DNA of 64,000 nt from Prostheceraeus crozeri (Eukaryota; Platyhelminthes; Polycladida; Euryleptidae): the NCBI GenBank assembly GCA_907163375.1, contig CAJQUW010006345.1, positions 620,001 through 684,000 of the forward strand, written 5' to 3'. This document shows positions 1 through 12,815 of the stretch, piece after piece. How positions within the stretch are numbered: position 1 is the stretch's first letter; the number at the start of each line of letters is the position of its first letter. Position numbers and translations under genes: made by a program. The notes beneath the pieces are model-generated. The model was not told the DNA's origin. It was given only the letters and a program-made list of their open reading frames with translations, and ran no database searches.

Positions 1-165
1 GCCGAGTTCTATCCGGTTCAGGATAAAAAAACACGTAAATCCTATGGGAACTAAGTTTTCGGTAGAAATGACATTTTCTTTGTTTTCTCTGATTAAGTGA
101 GAAGTACCAAGTCTAGAGCAATGACATTTGGCATCTTTTCGATGTTGAGAGAAGCTGTGTACGAC
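1..165. mobile_element. Edge fragment of the TAGTCCGG long-TIR MITE family
   Basis: The first bases (GCCGAGTTCTA..., then a run like ACACGTAAATCCTATGGG and TTTTCTCTGATTAAG) follow the same order as the left arm of the MITE copy at 1290-2005. The copy is cut by the window edge and diverges after about position 150. It is non-coding. The family assignment rests on this collinear similarity only. Confidence 0.5.
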
Positions 166-877
166 AATGATATCATTTTATGAATTTTATGAAATGATGT
201 AAAATGATATCATTTTATATCATTTTATTTTTTTATAATGAAAATATACCATTCTTTAGTGAAAGATACGTAGGCCAACACCGTAAATAGATTTAGTCAT
301 ACGAATTTTTCGATTTTTACACTGCTACCATGCTACTTTTACTGCTCTTAGCAATGAAAATTGATATTTGATTGCATGCAGCATCCATATATTCCAAATA
401 AAGGGAGACCGAATAAAGCAGTTTAGTCGTACAAAGCTTCTTGTATATCAAAACTTAGGTAGGGTCTATGGCCTCTACATTATGCATCGCAAGTCTTGAT
501 TTAAGCTTAATACACTCGAACTAAAAACATGGCCACAATATAAAGTTGATTAGGTCAAAACAGTATCTAAAGCACGAAAAAAGGCCAAAAATATTTAGAT
601 TACAGTCAAGACTTCAAAAACATCATGACAGTTATTAATGAGTTCAATGTTCAATCATAGACATACTGGAAGTCTGAAGTAACCGGCAATATATGAGATA
701 TACAATGTACATGTACAGCTAATCCCAAAAAACGGCGGTGTTTATCAACCAGAATATTAATTATTCATGTGCTTCAATACAAAATGCGAATAATTTGTGA
801 TTAGAAACTATAATGGAACAAAAATTTTTCATGATATCATTTTATATCATTTTTCCTCAGAATAAAATGATATCATT
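166..877. repeat. Possible AT-rich MITE with ATGATATCATTTTAT ends
   Basis: A 16-bp sequence AATGATATCATTTTAT at 166-181 recurs as its reverse complement at 862-877. Extra copies of the quasi-palindromic ATGATATCATTTTAT unit lie next to each end (near 200-235 and 830-860). The interior has no open frame of note. No target duplication is visible, so this could be a mobile element or a locally duplicated AT-rich palindrome. Confidence 0.35.
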
Positions 878-1289
878 TTATCATTACATAGTTTTGGAGA
901 GAAGTGACTTATGCTTATGATTCTTTTTTATGAAATTGCGGCAAATCAGGTCTGCTTACATTTTCAAATGATGATGCAGCTCAATGTTTGAGTGTTCTAT
1001 GTATACATTGCAATAGCACTTGTCTGTTAAAAACTGCACGATCGACTGTATGCGGTGTTTGAATTCAACTTACAAATCAATTGATGTTTACTTTGTTTTC
1101 CGGTTGATGAAATACTTTTTGACAGATTGCGTACGAAATTAAGCGCAATTATGAGCGAAAAAAAGCAGAATATTGTTCTTTGTTCGTCTAAAAGCTGGGA
1201 TGCGAAGTCGGAAATAATGGATCCGACTCCAGTACTCCACCTTCGGGTATGGAATAAAACTCCGACACTAACTCCGCACATTCAATTTG
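878..1289. other. Spacer with a GACTCC-rich relic
   Basis: No gene seen. Around 1200-1280 there are scattered TCCGACTCC/ACTCCGACA motifs that resemble the ends of the hAT MITE at 19739-20468, so this may be a decayed fragment of that family. Short open frames here overlap each other on both strands and look random. Confidence 0.3.
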
Positions 1290-2005
1290 TAGTCCGGCAG
1301 CCAAAGTGAGTTTCTGCAGGGAGCGAGGCCGAAAGTGAGACTTTTGCAGAATGATGTGCACCCTATACCAACTACGAATCGGTGCGTCTGCCGAGTTCTA
1401 GTGAGTTCCTCTTCTTGTCAGACAGGTTCAAAGAATAACACATGTAAATCCAATGGTACGCAGATTGCATTTTTTTTTACTAAAATGAAATTTTGTATGT
1501 TTTCTCTGATTAGACGAAAAGTATGAAACCCAAAGTCATTATTTTTGACATGAAATGTCTTCAGGTCATTTCCTTTCATGTTCATGCACCACTGTCTACA
1601 AATCTAAACATTTAGATTTGGCGAGCCTCTTAATGTCGGCAAACACATACATTTTGAGCAACTTCATCCATATTGAACCTCATTCTCTTCTACATTGTCG
1701 ATTAGATGCATAATAAAAGCACATGCACTTCATAGGAAATTACCTCAAGACATTTCATGTCAAAAATTATGACTCTGGGCTTAGTACTTTTCATTTAATC
1801 AGAGAAAACATACAAAATTTCATTTTATCCAAAAACTACAATCTGCGTTGTCCATTGGATTAATGTGCTTTTCTTTGATTTTGTCTGACAAGAAGAGGAA
1901 CTCGGCAGACGTTTAGATTTTAACAGGCATATGGTGTACATCATTCTGTAAAAGTCTGATTTTCGGCCTCGTTCCCTGCAGAAACTCATTCTTCCTGCCG
2001 GACTA
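1290..2005. mobile_element. Long-TIR MITE, TAGTCCGGCAG family (copy 1)
   Basis: Starts TA-GTCCGGCAGCC and ends GGCAGGAAG-like GCCGGAC-TA in inverted orientation. The inverted similarity runs inward for about 330 bp on each side (AACGAGGCCGAAAGTGAGAC, GATGTGCACCCTAT, TCTGCCGAGTTCTA and so on), leaving a short middle, so the element folds back on itself. It has no coding capacity. The TA at each edge fits a Tc1/mariner-like TA target duplication (inference). Related copies lie at 5658-6396, 15451-16178 and, more distantly, 45732-46479. Confidence 0.8.
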
Positions 2006-2971
2006 TTACGACTCAAGCATAAGTACCGATTGTGACTCCGCAATCTTCTTGAAAACATTTAATATGACCATGAAGGTATTTAAAATTCTAATGAAATAAT
2101 TTACAAACCATCTGTCTGTTTTTATTACTTATTGAGCATCCATACTATTATCATACATGTAGCAGTCGCATATCATTTATTGGAAAAATGCACGAAATAT
2201 CTAGTATATAGAATATCGTTGAAAAGCCATACAGCAATCATTTAGAAAAATGAACAATATCTTGGCATCTCAGAGACCATCTGTGAGCTTCTCTGTGAGG
2301 TGAAGACACCTCGTAAGGCGGAAGAGACTTGCGACGAATCTGGCATTGCCTCTTTCAATGGCGATGGACAACCTCTGTCGGAGGAAGATGGTAGATCTTC
2401 AATGAATGATCCCCGATCCCGTTTATTTAATTACTTATTCATTTATTTATATGTTTTTTCAGAAACTATATAGCGCGTTGAACACAAGAGGCTCACAGAT
2501 CGGCAAACCATCAGGATCATTTCAGAGAAAAAAAATTATAGAGAATTTTTTTCCTTTGGGCTCGTGCATAGACATATTGATCTCAAAAAATGCATGTACA
2601 GTTGGATAATTTGCAGCTAGTAGCGCAAGTAACTATAAAATTAACGGTGACGCACAGGAGATGCTCCATCTCAAGTATTTTGCGAGGAAAAATTTCAAAA
2701 CAGCACTCCCTTTCTTTAGCCGAAGTTGTATTTGCTCTCAAAATAGGCTACTATATACACACGACGGGTCGATCGGTTTCAGCGCTCAGTGCTTTTATCA
2801 AGACCCAAGAGTAAAAACTTGCAATGGCGCAAACCATGCACTTAAATACGGTGACACGATTTAAGTGCACAAATACCTATAAAATTTATTTTTCTTCAAT
2901 AAAATTATGAATGTTTAAGAGCAGACACAATACTGCCACGCTATCCGAGGGATATTTGTTTGTTCTTATTC
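2006..2971. other. Spacer
   Basis: No gene recognised. It contains one dispersed repeat (2420-2560, listed separately). The overlapping short open frames near 2590-2860 show no domain, no splice signals that make sense and no codon preference. Confidence 0.5.
2420..2560 (+). repeat. Dispersed repeat, paired with 6540-6700 in opposite orientation
   Basis: The order TTTAATTACTTATTCAT, TTTTTTCAGAAA, GCGCGTTGAACACAAGA, GCTCACAG matches the reverse complement of 6540-6700 (TTTAATTACTTATTCATATA, TTATTCAGAAAATTTATTGCGCG, CACACAAGACGCTCACAG). The shared stretch is about 120-150 bp with indels. It is probably a decayed end of a LINE or SINE; the family is not recognised. Confidence 0.45.
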
Positions 2972-4722
2972 CAGAGTTGGAAGTGGGTCAACGAAACTTG
3001 ACTCATGACCCACCTGACCCACGACATATGTGACCATGACCCACCTGATCCATCGACTTTTCGCGAAAACATGACCCACGAACAACCTGACCCACATGCT
3101 GCAGATGTGAATGATGTGAGTGCAACTTCCTTTTCTGGCATCATCCTTAGTTTCATTTTCATTCAAGATTCTAGGCCTATCTAAGTAGAGGTCTCGTAGT
3201 ATCAAAATTGTTGTTAAGATTTGTTATGAAGATTCAAGTGTATCAGATCACTTGTCACATGATAACCTCATCAAAATTATCCTATAATCAAAGTTCATGC
3301 ACCAGAAATGCCTAGGGTTCTAAAAAAATTTAAATGATTCTTTTTCTTGTTATAATTCTTGACTATCCTTTTTAGTGCTACCTATTTAATTCGTAGAGAG
3401 ATGATTAGTTAAGTTGAGGGCCCAACAGACTAAATTTCAAATTTTGCATTTCCTAATCAAATGAAGTTAAAATTAAGATTACAGTAGGCCTAAATCATTT
3501 ATACATGCATTTCTTATGTTATATACTGCATGTGTGAAAATTATCCCCGAAAAATCGTCAAACTAATATTTTGCTGCTTCTGATGGCAATAGATTCAAAT
3601 TTCAATAACTTCCGCTAATGTTAGATTTAAGTAGAAGGTTGTATATTTGATGGAAGAATGACATTCATTGAAAAGCAAATAGAGTAAGCATGCACGTGAA
3701 TAGAAAATTGCGCGAGAACGAGATTATAATTCATGAATAAGCTTACAATGTACATATAGATGAACCGATATATTTGAGTATCGCTACATGTACGCGTAAG
3801 TTGTGATGACAATCGCTAGTGACATCATGTAAAAATTCCAATTTTTATTGATACCAAATCAAATATCAAAACGAAACTTTTTATTGATACGAAGTGTCAA
3901 GAAATATCTCACAGAGCTCTGCCTTAATCAGTATGTGAAAGGGATAAGTCTATATCAATGACCGTCGTATGAATTAGCGTCCTGCAGATTATCATGTATC
4001 GAAGAAGCAATGAGATGCATGGAACATGTACGATGCGAAAGTAGATTGAACGGATAAAAAATTAGATATGAAGCATGTGTATTATCAAGATATTTTTATC
4101 AATTACATATTTCAAAATATTTAGGCTCTGATCAATCTTTACAAGATATTTATCATTCTAATCTCTACCAGAGGATATTTTCTACGAAAGACCAACAAAA
4201 TCGAACGAATCAAAAACAAAACGAAGGTCAGCTGGCATTGCAAGAAAATTTTCAAGATTGATGATACCTCTGAATACATGACTTCTTGAGCAGCTGTACC
4301 TCTGAAATCAATGTCACACATCATTGGGTATCGTCAGACATAGCGACATAGAATCAAGTATACACAATTCTAGTCAAACAACTTCTCTCCACCAACCAAC
4401 ATCTCTCAGTAGAAAGCAGCAATTGTTTTCGAGCCTTTAATTTGTGTGAATTCCGCCCCCATTCGAAACTGTATGAGGATTGTGAAAGTCAATGGTTTTG
4501 CATATTTTGACTGTGTCCATCTATCACCCCTTTTAGTGACACTGACTCAATAATTTTTCGTGAATGATAAGAATACGAATAAATGAAATTAATTGTTTTT
4601 GGGATTGTCAAATCTATCATGGGTCAAACTGGTTGGAAGTGGGTCTACGAAGTCTGACCCACGACCCACCTGACCCACGCGATTTTGTGACCCACCTGAC
4701 CCACGACCCACTTCCAACTCTG
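2972..4722. mobile_element. Non-autonomous hAT element, 1751 bp
   Basis: Perfect 18-bp terminal inverted repeats CAGAGTTGGAAGTGGGTC (2972-2989 and its complement at 4705-4722) are flanked by a perfect 8-bp direct repeat TCTTATTC (2964-2971 and 4723-4730). An 8-bp target duplication with CAG...CTG ends is the signature of the hAT superfamily. Both subterminal zones are packed with iterated GACCCACCTGACCCACGA-like units. The interior has no transposase frame, so the element would need a transposase supplied in trans. The perfect duplication suggests fairly recent insertion. Confidence 0.88.
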
Positions 4723-4730
4723 TCTTATTC

Positions 4731-5657
4731 TTCATGTAGGCCAATTAATAAGCACTGAATGATTGTGAATCTCATAGAGCATCTGCGAGTGAATGATGTG
4801 AAACGCTTGCTTACAATTAACACTTTCAGTAAATGTCTTCATATCGAGTCATTGATAAGCGAATTTTCATTAGCATTTATAAATCAAGCTCATTTTCCAT
4901 ACTCATAAAGATTGTGTGGGAACAAATAGAACAAACACCTCGATCTGATACCAAGAACTGTATTTATAGCCAAAAAATGCGTATTCGCAAAATTTGCGAT
5001 TTTCGAGTGCGATGAAGACATTTTTCGCGGAAACCATTGGCCCAGAGTACAATCATTTGTTGAAGACAAGGGTCGTTCTGTTCGAACATCTCTAGGCCTA
5101 TTATGAGTCTTAAATAAAGTGGCTTCATCAGCTGTGGAATATGAATCATTTCAACTTGGAGACACGTCACATGTTGCACCTTCAAAACCCTTTGATGATT
5201 AGTGATGATGGATGTACTTGATCAAGTTCAATGTTATGTTATTTCTTACTTAACGGACCAACGCATTGACATTTGAATAAAGTATTTTAAAAGTTCAGAT
5301 GTCGTTGATGTCGAAGTATGGTTGAAACTTGTGTCATCAATTACATTTTTGTAATGGTTCTAAAGTGCAGAATAATTAGGTGAACAGCTAATCCTCAGTG
5401 AGAATTGATTTCACTGATAAAAAATCATTTTTGAATGCAGTGTTTGTAAATTACTAGAACGTTTTCTTTCGAATGATGGAAGGATAAAATGAAAACCAAG
5501 TCAACTTGATGGTAATAGTGCATGTTTTAATAGTGACGCATTGCTCCTTCGTATTCCCGTAATATTCCTAAGGAATATTTTGACAAAATGTGTCGGTTAC
5601 GAGGTCAGGGAGTCGGTTGCGATCTCCACGCTTTCGTTGAATGCGCATTGCGCATAA
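4731..5657. other. Spacer
   Basis: AT-rich sequence between the hAT element and the next MITE. No gene, repeat or RNA signal was recognised. Confidence 0.5.
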
Positions 5658-6396
5658 TAGTCCGGCAGCCAGAACGAGTTTCTGTAGGGAACGAGGCCGA
5701 AAGTGAGACTTTCACAGAATGATGTGCACCCTATGCCTACTACGAATCGGTCCGTCTGCCGAGTTCTAATGAGTTCTTCTTCATGTCAGACACGATAGAA
5801 GAAAAACACATTCTGTGAAAAACAACTGCATGGGACGCAGATTGCAGTTTTTGGTTCAAATGAAATTTTCTATGTTTTCGCTTATCAACTGGAAAGTATT
5901 AAGTCTAAAGTCATCACTTTTGACATGTAATGTCTTCAGAGGTCATTTCCTATGATGTGCATGTGGTACCGTATTATCATGCTTCTGATCGGCGATGTAT
6001 GTGAGAATGCGGTTGAAAGTGAATAAAGTTGCTCAAAATGTTTGTGTTTGCCGACATTAAGAGGCTCACCAAATCTAAATGTGTTTAACTTTGCAGACAG
6101 GGGTGCATGAACATGAAAGGAAATGACCTGAAGACATTTCATGTCAGAAAATGACTCTGGTCGTAGTACTTTTCGTTTAATCAGAGAAAACAGAAAATTT
6201 CATTTTAGCCAAAAACTGCAATCTGCGTCTCATTGGATTTACATGTGTTCTTCTTCGATCAAGTCTGACAAGAAGAGAAATTCACTAGAACTCGGCAGAC
6301 GTGCCGATTCGTAGTAGGCATAGGGTGTACATCATTCTGTGAAAGTCTGATTTTCGGCCTCTTTCCATGCAGAAACTCGTTCTGGCTGCCGGACTA
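5658..6396. mobile_element. Long-TIR MITE, TAGTCCGGCAG family (copy 2)
   Basis: TA-GTCCGGCAGCCAGAACGAG at the left is mirrored by CTCGTTCTGGCTGCCGGAC-TA at the right. Inverted arms of over 300 bp read the same motifs as copy 1, including AACGAGGCCGAAAGTGAGAC and TCAGACACGAT-like segments. The middle carries TTCCTATGATGTGCATG and TTTGTGTTTGCCGACATT, also present in the other copies. Non-coding; the arms appear less diverged than those of copy 1. Confidence 0.85.
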
Positions 6397-6539
6397 TAAC
6401 TCAAACATATTGCTAAAAATGTACAAAGTGGTGGGTGTAAGTTCAGTTGCTTTAATCTCCTTGTTTAGAACAGTCTTCCTCGATCAATGCGAGGTGCAAA
6501 TATTTCTAAGCTTTTAAAGAGACAATCAAAGCGTTCCGT

Positions 6540-6700
6540 TTATCAACGACTTGCAAATATGCCTTCTCTGTGCTTGCAATTTCTGTAATTGTGCTGATGC
6601 TTTCTCGAGCTGTGAGCGTCTTGTGTGTATCGCGCAATAAATTTTCTGAATAAACAAGCAAATATATGAATAAGTAATTAAATATATGGGAAAGTTATGA
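6540..6700 (-). repeat. Dispersed repeat, reverse-orientation partner of 2420-2560
   Basis: On the minus strand this segment reads TTTAATTACTTATTCATATA, then TTTATTCAGAAAATTTATTG, CACACAAGACGCTCACAG, matching 2420-2560. See that entry for the interpretation. Confidence 0.45.
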
Positions 6701-6839
6701 CAGTCCAAATATGAAAGTGGGGAATACATGTACGTAGAGTCACACAGAATTTATAAGCTCGGAAAGAGATTGTCATATAAAGAGAAATCGCAGGATTGAA
6801 GGTTAAAGTAAGAAAGTTTTGCAACCTCATATTCAAAGG

Positions 6840-7458
6840 TTAAACATCTATCCGTGCGCTATTCTTTTTTCTTCCCTGCATTCCTTATCACAGCATGAAA
6901 ATCGGTGGGTACGTCCCACTTCGAAATCTGCGAGTAGAAATGCCGCTCGAATCCGCCTCGACCACCTCACCCTAAATGTCTCTCCAGGCCGTTTTCGTCC
7001 AGAAGTGAAAACAGCACTCGCCTTCGTGACATCTACCCATCTGTCGCTCAGACTGATCTCTGGAATGAAATCTTAGGGAGATGTTGTGTAGCAGCTCTTC
7101 CAGCGTTCAGCATTCGTCCGTTAGTGGGATAGACCAACCCAGGAATTGCACATCACTTTTGAGACATTCCGTTAGGCGTGCGACAAGCCGAGTTTTACCC
7201 ATCAGCGGTTGGGAATCCGGCATTTTCATCAGCACTGTTGCACATACTTCAGCGAACGGATATCGCGCCGTCACTATTCGAAGCTTTGATTTTCCTGATC
7301 GTCGTTTGATCCCAAAGAAGCTCAGACACCTACTCCGCAATATGGTGAGTATTGAGCTGGAAAATATAAAAGTTAACTCTTCCTTCGAATTTATTACAGC
7401 TGACGTCTTGAGTGTTTTCTATTTTCATTTCACTTCTGGCCCATTGACTTCTATTTAA
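6840..7458 (+). other. Unresolved GC-richer segment with a donor-like splice site
   Basis: Composition is less AT-rich than the surroundings. Several overlapping frames stay open: a + frame of 125 codons at 7081-7458, a + frame of 85 codons before it and a minus frame of 77 codons at 7107-7340. A good splice donor, CAATATG|GTGAGT, lies at about 7342/7343. No domain or motif is recognised in any frame, and the frames contradict each other. It may be an exon relic or a decayed repeat; no function is assigned. Confidence 0.2.
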
Positions 7459-7460
7459 GT

Positions 7461-10400
7461 TTTGTTTTTTTAGTGACATGTGCCATATTCATCTTTCTTT
7501 TTCACGAAACATATTTCGTACAACGCAAAATGTCTTATCTACGCCATGAGAATCAAACCCTAGATCAGAAATCTTGATTTCAATTATATGAGAAATTTAA
7601 TATTTTCACTCAATGCGTATTGAACGTTGATAATTTACATGTACTTCCGGTGCATTCTAGCTCTATCAAGTGCCCCGGGCTCGTATTTCAACATAGTAAA
7701 TATGTTATAGAAGTTTATTTAGAGTTGGGAGACTGCTCAATGTCCAGAATTAAATCACACATGTACAGTTGAAAACAATTTAGAAGTTAGTGCACGTCCG
7801 TTCTAGTCCTTTATTATTATAGAGTGTCTGATTTATATGGTTGCACCATCAAGTCATGAGGCTTTTCATGAAGGCGCTATGTGCATTTACATATATGACA
7901 TACCCATACACGGTGCTTCTCTTAAAACCAAACTCTCTAATCGGATCGAGACCTCAGACGACATTATAGTAATTTCCGACCAAAACTCCCCTTTTGCACC
8001 TAAACTCCCCTTTTTGCATATATAGATCAACTTTGCTGTACCATACGATGTAGATCTTTTTGTTGTTAAAGAGACTGCACATTTTCACCTCGTGAATACC
8101 TTCGTCCTCACTATCACCATGCAATACAAGCTTGAATGACTTGATATAAGCCCCCGATCAAATGTCTTCCATGTCTCGACAACTCATTTATGAAGTTCGA
8201 ACTTTCGTACGTCTTAATATGACTTCGGCATGAGAATCTAAATCAGATATTACAGTAATCACTGAATGGGCGCTTATTGAAGAGCGGTAATGACAGTAAA
8301 TTCTGAATTAATGCTGTTTCCTGAAGGGAAAACTTTTTGGTGATATTCTTGAAACATGAGTATATTGTATGTAGGCATCAAGTTTTAACACTTTCTGTAT
8401 TAAATGACAAGATGTCCCTGATCCACATGGGCATTTGTTTTCCGCTGCAATTGCGACGCATGAATACTCGGACGGATTAGTGTTATTCAGTACACTGATT
8501 GATTCTCATATAGCCCATGAAAGACAGACTATCATTCAACTAGACTATGATTTCTTCCACTGCCTTTGCTAGCACTGATTTCCAAACCGCTCTCGCACAA
8601 ACTGGTAAATCGATTTTTATTTTGATGTTTTTTTGGAAATTTTCAGGTTAAGGTCCGACTTGATATTTGTTTGATTTTTTTCTGAATATCTGATAGTTTC
8701 ATTTGCAAACTTGATGAATTATTAGAGTAGTTCGACAATTGACGCAAGCTATATAGAAATGAGATACAATGATATATTTTTTGGTTATAGACAATTCTAC
8801 ATATTTCAAAATATAAAAACAGATGTAATAGAAAATATTACTGTCGGTATGTTTTTAGAAATTTGGTTATCGATAATTATTTGCGAATTCTAGATGAAGT
8901 GCTTACTCAAACATAATAAGAATAATCGAATAATGTAATTCTCAACACAGTTCTGTTTATGCGAAATAGAGTTGCATTATATTACCGTGTTATCCCTTGG
9001 AAACTGTTTTAGAATCTCATGACTCGTGAGCGTGTGTGTAAGAACCTCATCTTCAATGTACTTATGCGTCACATTTGCCTCAACATTACGAGATTTATGT
9101 GAGGAGATTTCCTTGTAATCAACCATGATACATTGACTTTCTTAATTTACAAGTATACAAACATATAATGTTCAGGTTCGGCCCGACTCATAGACTCAAT
9201 TCATATCAAGTGATTTGTTCATCAGATTCATCTTGTGTAAATTTTCTCCAGCAAGGGAGATAGGTAAGTTCTTATAAAGTTTTGAGATTAAAGTGATATT
9301 GTCTCCTGCAAATATAGTTTCTATAAGGATTTCATCGATGATGTTGGTAAGCAGCATCAGAATCTTAGTTCAAGGCTGAGGTCACGTACACTCGGCCATG
9401 CCGGCACGGAGAAAGGGCACCCGGCGTAGTGTCATCAAAAAGGGCAAATGCGAGTAATTATCTATTACAAGTAATGAGATAAGTGATGAATGCAAACAAC
9501 AGTTAACAATCTCCTTCACAGAACAGCACATGTGCATAGCTAGGCTGTGGATGCTGGCCTTTCAGTCTTCATTCTTTCATTACCCTCATAATGTCATCGC
9601 CATGCAAATCGTGAACACGAGTGATAAAGGCATATAAATAGCACATACAGTTGCACATCTTCATGTTAACACATGTACTATATGACCATTTTAATGCCTA
9701 TCTGTGGCACTATTCCATGTAATTCATCGTCTTTCGCAACTATCTAATGAAATAAGATATCACTAAAATTTAATTTATAAATCTTAGAATTCATTAGATA
9801 GATTTCTTAGAATAGATTTTATCTTCAATAATCTTAGAATTTATAAGACTTTATTTATAAATTCTAAAAACAGTACATTAAACGATAATGTGTTCTTATG
9901 GCATTCAAGTATATGCAAGGACTACTAAGATATCTTTTGGAGATGCAACAAGATTTGTTGTAGGCTGTTAAGTTAGGTGTCCTCAGATTCGGATCATCCT
10001 CTGCAAAAAATGTTCGAGCAACGAATTCCCACTCAACGAAACCGTTTCCCGTGTGCCAATACATCGACTATAACTATCATTATCAATATCATAGCATAAG
10101 TATAAATTAAAATCTGATTTCGCATTCCAATTCAATGACAACATATTTCTGAAATTTTGAAATATTCTTGAGAAGCCAGAGGTCATTATTTTACTGCATG
10201 CTTATTTCCATGAATTGTCAAACTTGAACAAGATCTGAAACCTGTTGGCATATTCATGCTGGACAAACTTAGTCTGACAAAGTAGCACTGATTTAGATGG
10301 GAAGCACCTTGTTTGAAATAAGTAAGAAAAATGCATATTAAAGGGAGCAACGTTTGACTCGTGGAAATAACTTTGTAGACTAGTCATAAGCAACAGCTGG

Positions 10401-10560
10401 AGCAGAAACTTTAAACAGTGCCAACGTTACTGAGGAGTAACTTAGGACTGTTACACTGGCAGCCATGATTTAGATATTTGCAGGACACCCACTACAAACG
10501 TCGTTGTTCTGAATAATCGTGTAAAGTTTCTGATTTATGTGGTAAACTTGCGATATAAAT
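7461..10560. other. Long spacer
   Basis: About 3 kb of AT-rich sequence without a recognised gene, repeat or RNA. There are runs of ATAGATTT/TTAGAATTTATAA near 9740-9860. Short open frames are scattered and unremarkable. Confidence 0.5.
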
Positions 10561-10564
10561 ATTC

Positions 10565-12815
10565 ATTGAAATTCCATTTAAGTTAAAATTATTAAAGCAA
10601 GTAGTCAACTGTCCTACACGGAAAGGTAATATTCTTGATAAAATCCTTCTGTCTGACTCTGTCCTTTCGTCCTACCATTGTAAAGCATGTCCTGTATGTC
10701 TCAACTCCCCTATCAAAGTAGGACCCCAATTGGAGGTTCACGGTACTGTTACGTTGAGACCTTGCAATAATGTCATGCAGAAAGATAAGGAAAAGTTTTA
10801 TTTTGCTAAAGTGTATGATTTTCGTGATAGTCATGTTGCTAAATTTTTAAATTCATTAGATGCCTTTCCTTGGCAAAACTTTTATGGAATGGACGTTCCC
10901 TTCAAAGAAAAATGTAATATTTTTTATAGCATTTTGCACAATGCTATGGAAAACATCCCACAACAAACTGTAAGAATGTCCGGTCGAGAGAAACCATGGC
11001 TCACACCTAGATTGTAAATGATTATAAATCTCCGCTATGATGCCCACAGAAAAGGCAATTTTGATTTGTATTATCACTATAAAGAGAAAGTCACAAGCGA
11101 AATGAAGTGCGCAAAAAGGAAGTGGATTGAAGGCCTAAAAGGTAAACCAAATGGATTATGGAAAGTACTTAGTGCAACGAATAATATCAAATCAAATAGT
11201 CTTTCAATTTCAAATGATGCAGCAGAGACTATCAATGCTAGTTTTGCATCGAACTTCTCCCCTCCTCCTAACTGGCCTGATATTTTGCGAGGAATTGAAG
11301 AAAAGGCTGAAGCAAAGGAATGGAAAACTGATATCTCTGTTGAAAGAACTTATGCCTTACTCCAAAAATTGAAAGCAAACCAGTCCGCCGGTAGTGATGA
11401 CATTCCGCCATTCCTAGTAAAAGCTGCCTGCGATGTTTCAGCTGCTCCGCTCACCCATCTTATCGCCCTATCCTTCAAATCCAAGTCAGTGCCCGATGCT
11501 TGTAAAATTGCTAGAGTAACCCCAATCCCCAAAAAGAAACATAATGACTTCCGCCCTATATCGGTCTTACGTGCATTCTCAAAAGTCCTCGAACAATATG
11601 TAATTGATTCGATCAAGCCATGTCTCATTGACGCATGCGGTTTTTAGACCGTCCTACTCAACGCTTCACGCAAACATCCGCATTCACCACTTCACAACAT
11701 TATCATTGGACGAGTTGTATTGCACTGGTGTCGCTTTACTTTCATTCGACATGTCCAAAGCATTTAACCGTCTTAATCATGGGAGTCTAATCAGCTCCTT
11801 ATTCGAGGCTGATCTGCCCAAGGAGTGCAGTGAGCTTCTCATGAACCGTCATCAATATGTGAAACTTGGACATTGTACGAGCTCTACCACCCCAGTTGCT
11901 TCAGGTATTCCGCAAGGAGGAAAACTTTCTCTCTTTCTTTTCTGCACCCATATGAGATCATTCAAAGCTCTACACCCATATGCCTTGACTTCTAAATATG
12001 CTGACGACATTGTAATTGATCTACCCGCCTTCCCGTCAATGGATATCGAACTCCAAATTCGAGACGAAATCAATCATTTAAAAGACTGGTGTAACTCACA
12101 TGGACTAGTACTAAATTGTGAAAAAACCCAATGCATGTTTATCGCTAAAAGTCAGAATTCTTTAGTGCCTCGTGATATTCATTCTGTGAATAGCATAAAG
12201 ATTCTTGGAGTCATTTATGACTCAAATCTATCTTGGAATACTTTTGTAAACAATTTGTGCAAACGTGCCAACCAGCGTCTTTATGTCAAAAAAGATAAAA
12301 CAATGCCTGTCTGTGTCCCAACTCATTCAGATTTATAATGCTACTGTCCTTTCAATGCTGGAATACAATGCTGCCTTCCTCGTTGGACTGAACCAGATTA
12401 ATGTTGAAAAATTGGAAAAGGTTCGGCGACGTTCTCACAAAATTATTTGCGGACCAAAGTGCAGTTGTGATAGCTTTGCCCCCCTATCCCTAAGAAGGGA
12501 TGCATCTGCCCTAACGGTTTTCAGAAAAATGCTAGAACCTGAAAATTTGTTACATAAAATCATGCCCCCCAAACTTTCAAGATCCCGACACTCCCTCGCT
12601 GTCTCTGTCCCCCTTTCAAGAACAACGCCAATTGTCATTTATTCCCGGATGTTCTATTTTGCATAACTTAGCAGAAATATGCTAACTAATGTATTTCCTA
12701 CAGCTATTGTACTGTGCATGTCTTCTGTATACTGTACAAGCTCTGTATTTTTCATCTGTGTATCTGCAATGCATGGTTTCCATTTCATATGAATAAACGC
12801 ATACTACTACTTGTA
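10565..12815 (+). mobile_element. LINE (non-LTR retrotransposon), 5'-truncated, broken
   Basis: Three consecutive + strand frames carry one LINE ORF2. The start is the tail of the endonuclease region (QVVNCPTRKGNILDKILLSD, from about 10590). Next come a linker with PQQTVRMSGREKPWLTPRL and a reverse transcriptase with RVTPIPKK, DFRPISVL, FDMSKAFNRLNH, SGIPQGGKL and the catalytic YADDIVI at about 11998. The C-terminal part (ILGVIYDSNLSW, then LSMLEYNAAFL...LEKVRRR) ends at 12666. An in-frame stop at 11015-11017 and two frameshifts, near 11640 and near 12295, break it. The 3' end carries an AATAAA at about 12790. The family is in the CR1/Jockey/L2 superclade by motif style; the exact clade is not determined. 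Confidence 0.85.
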
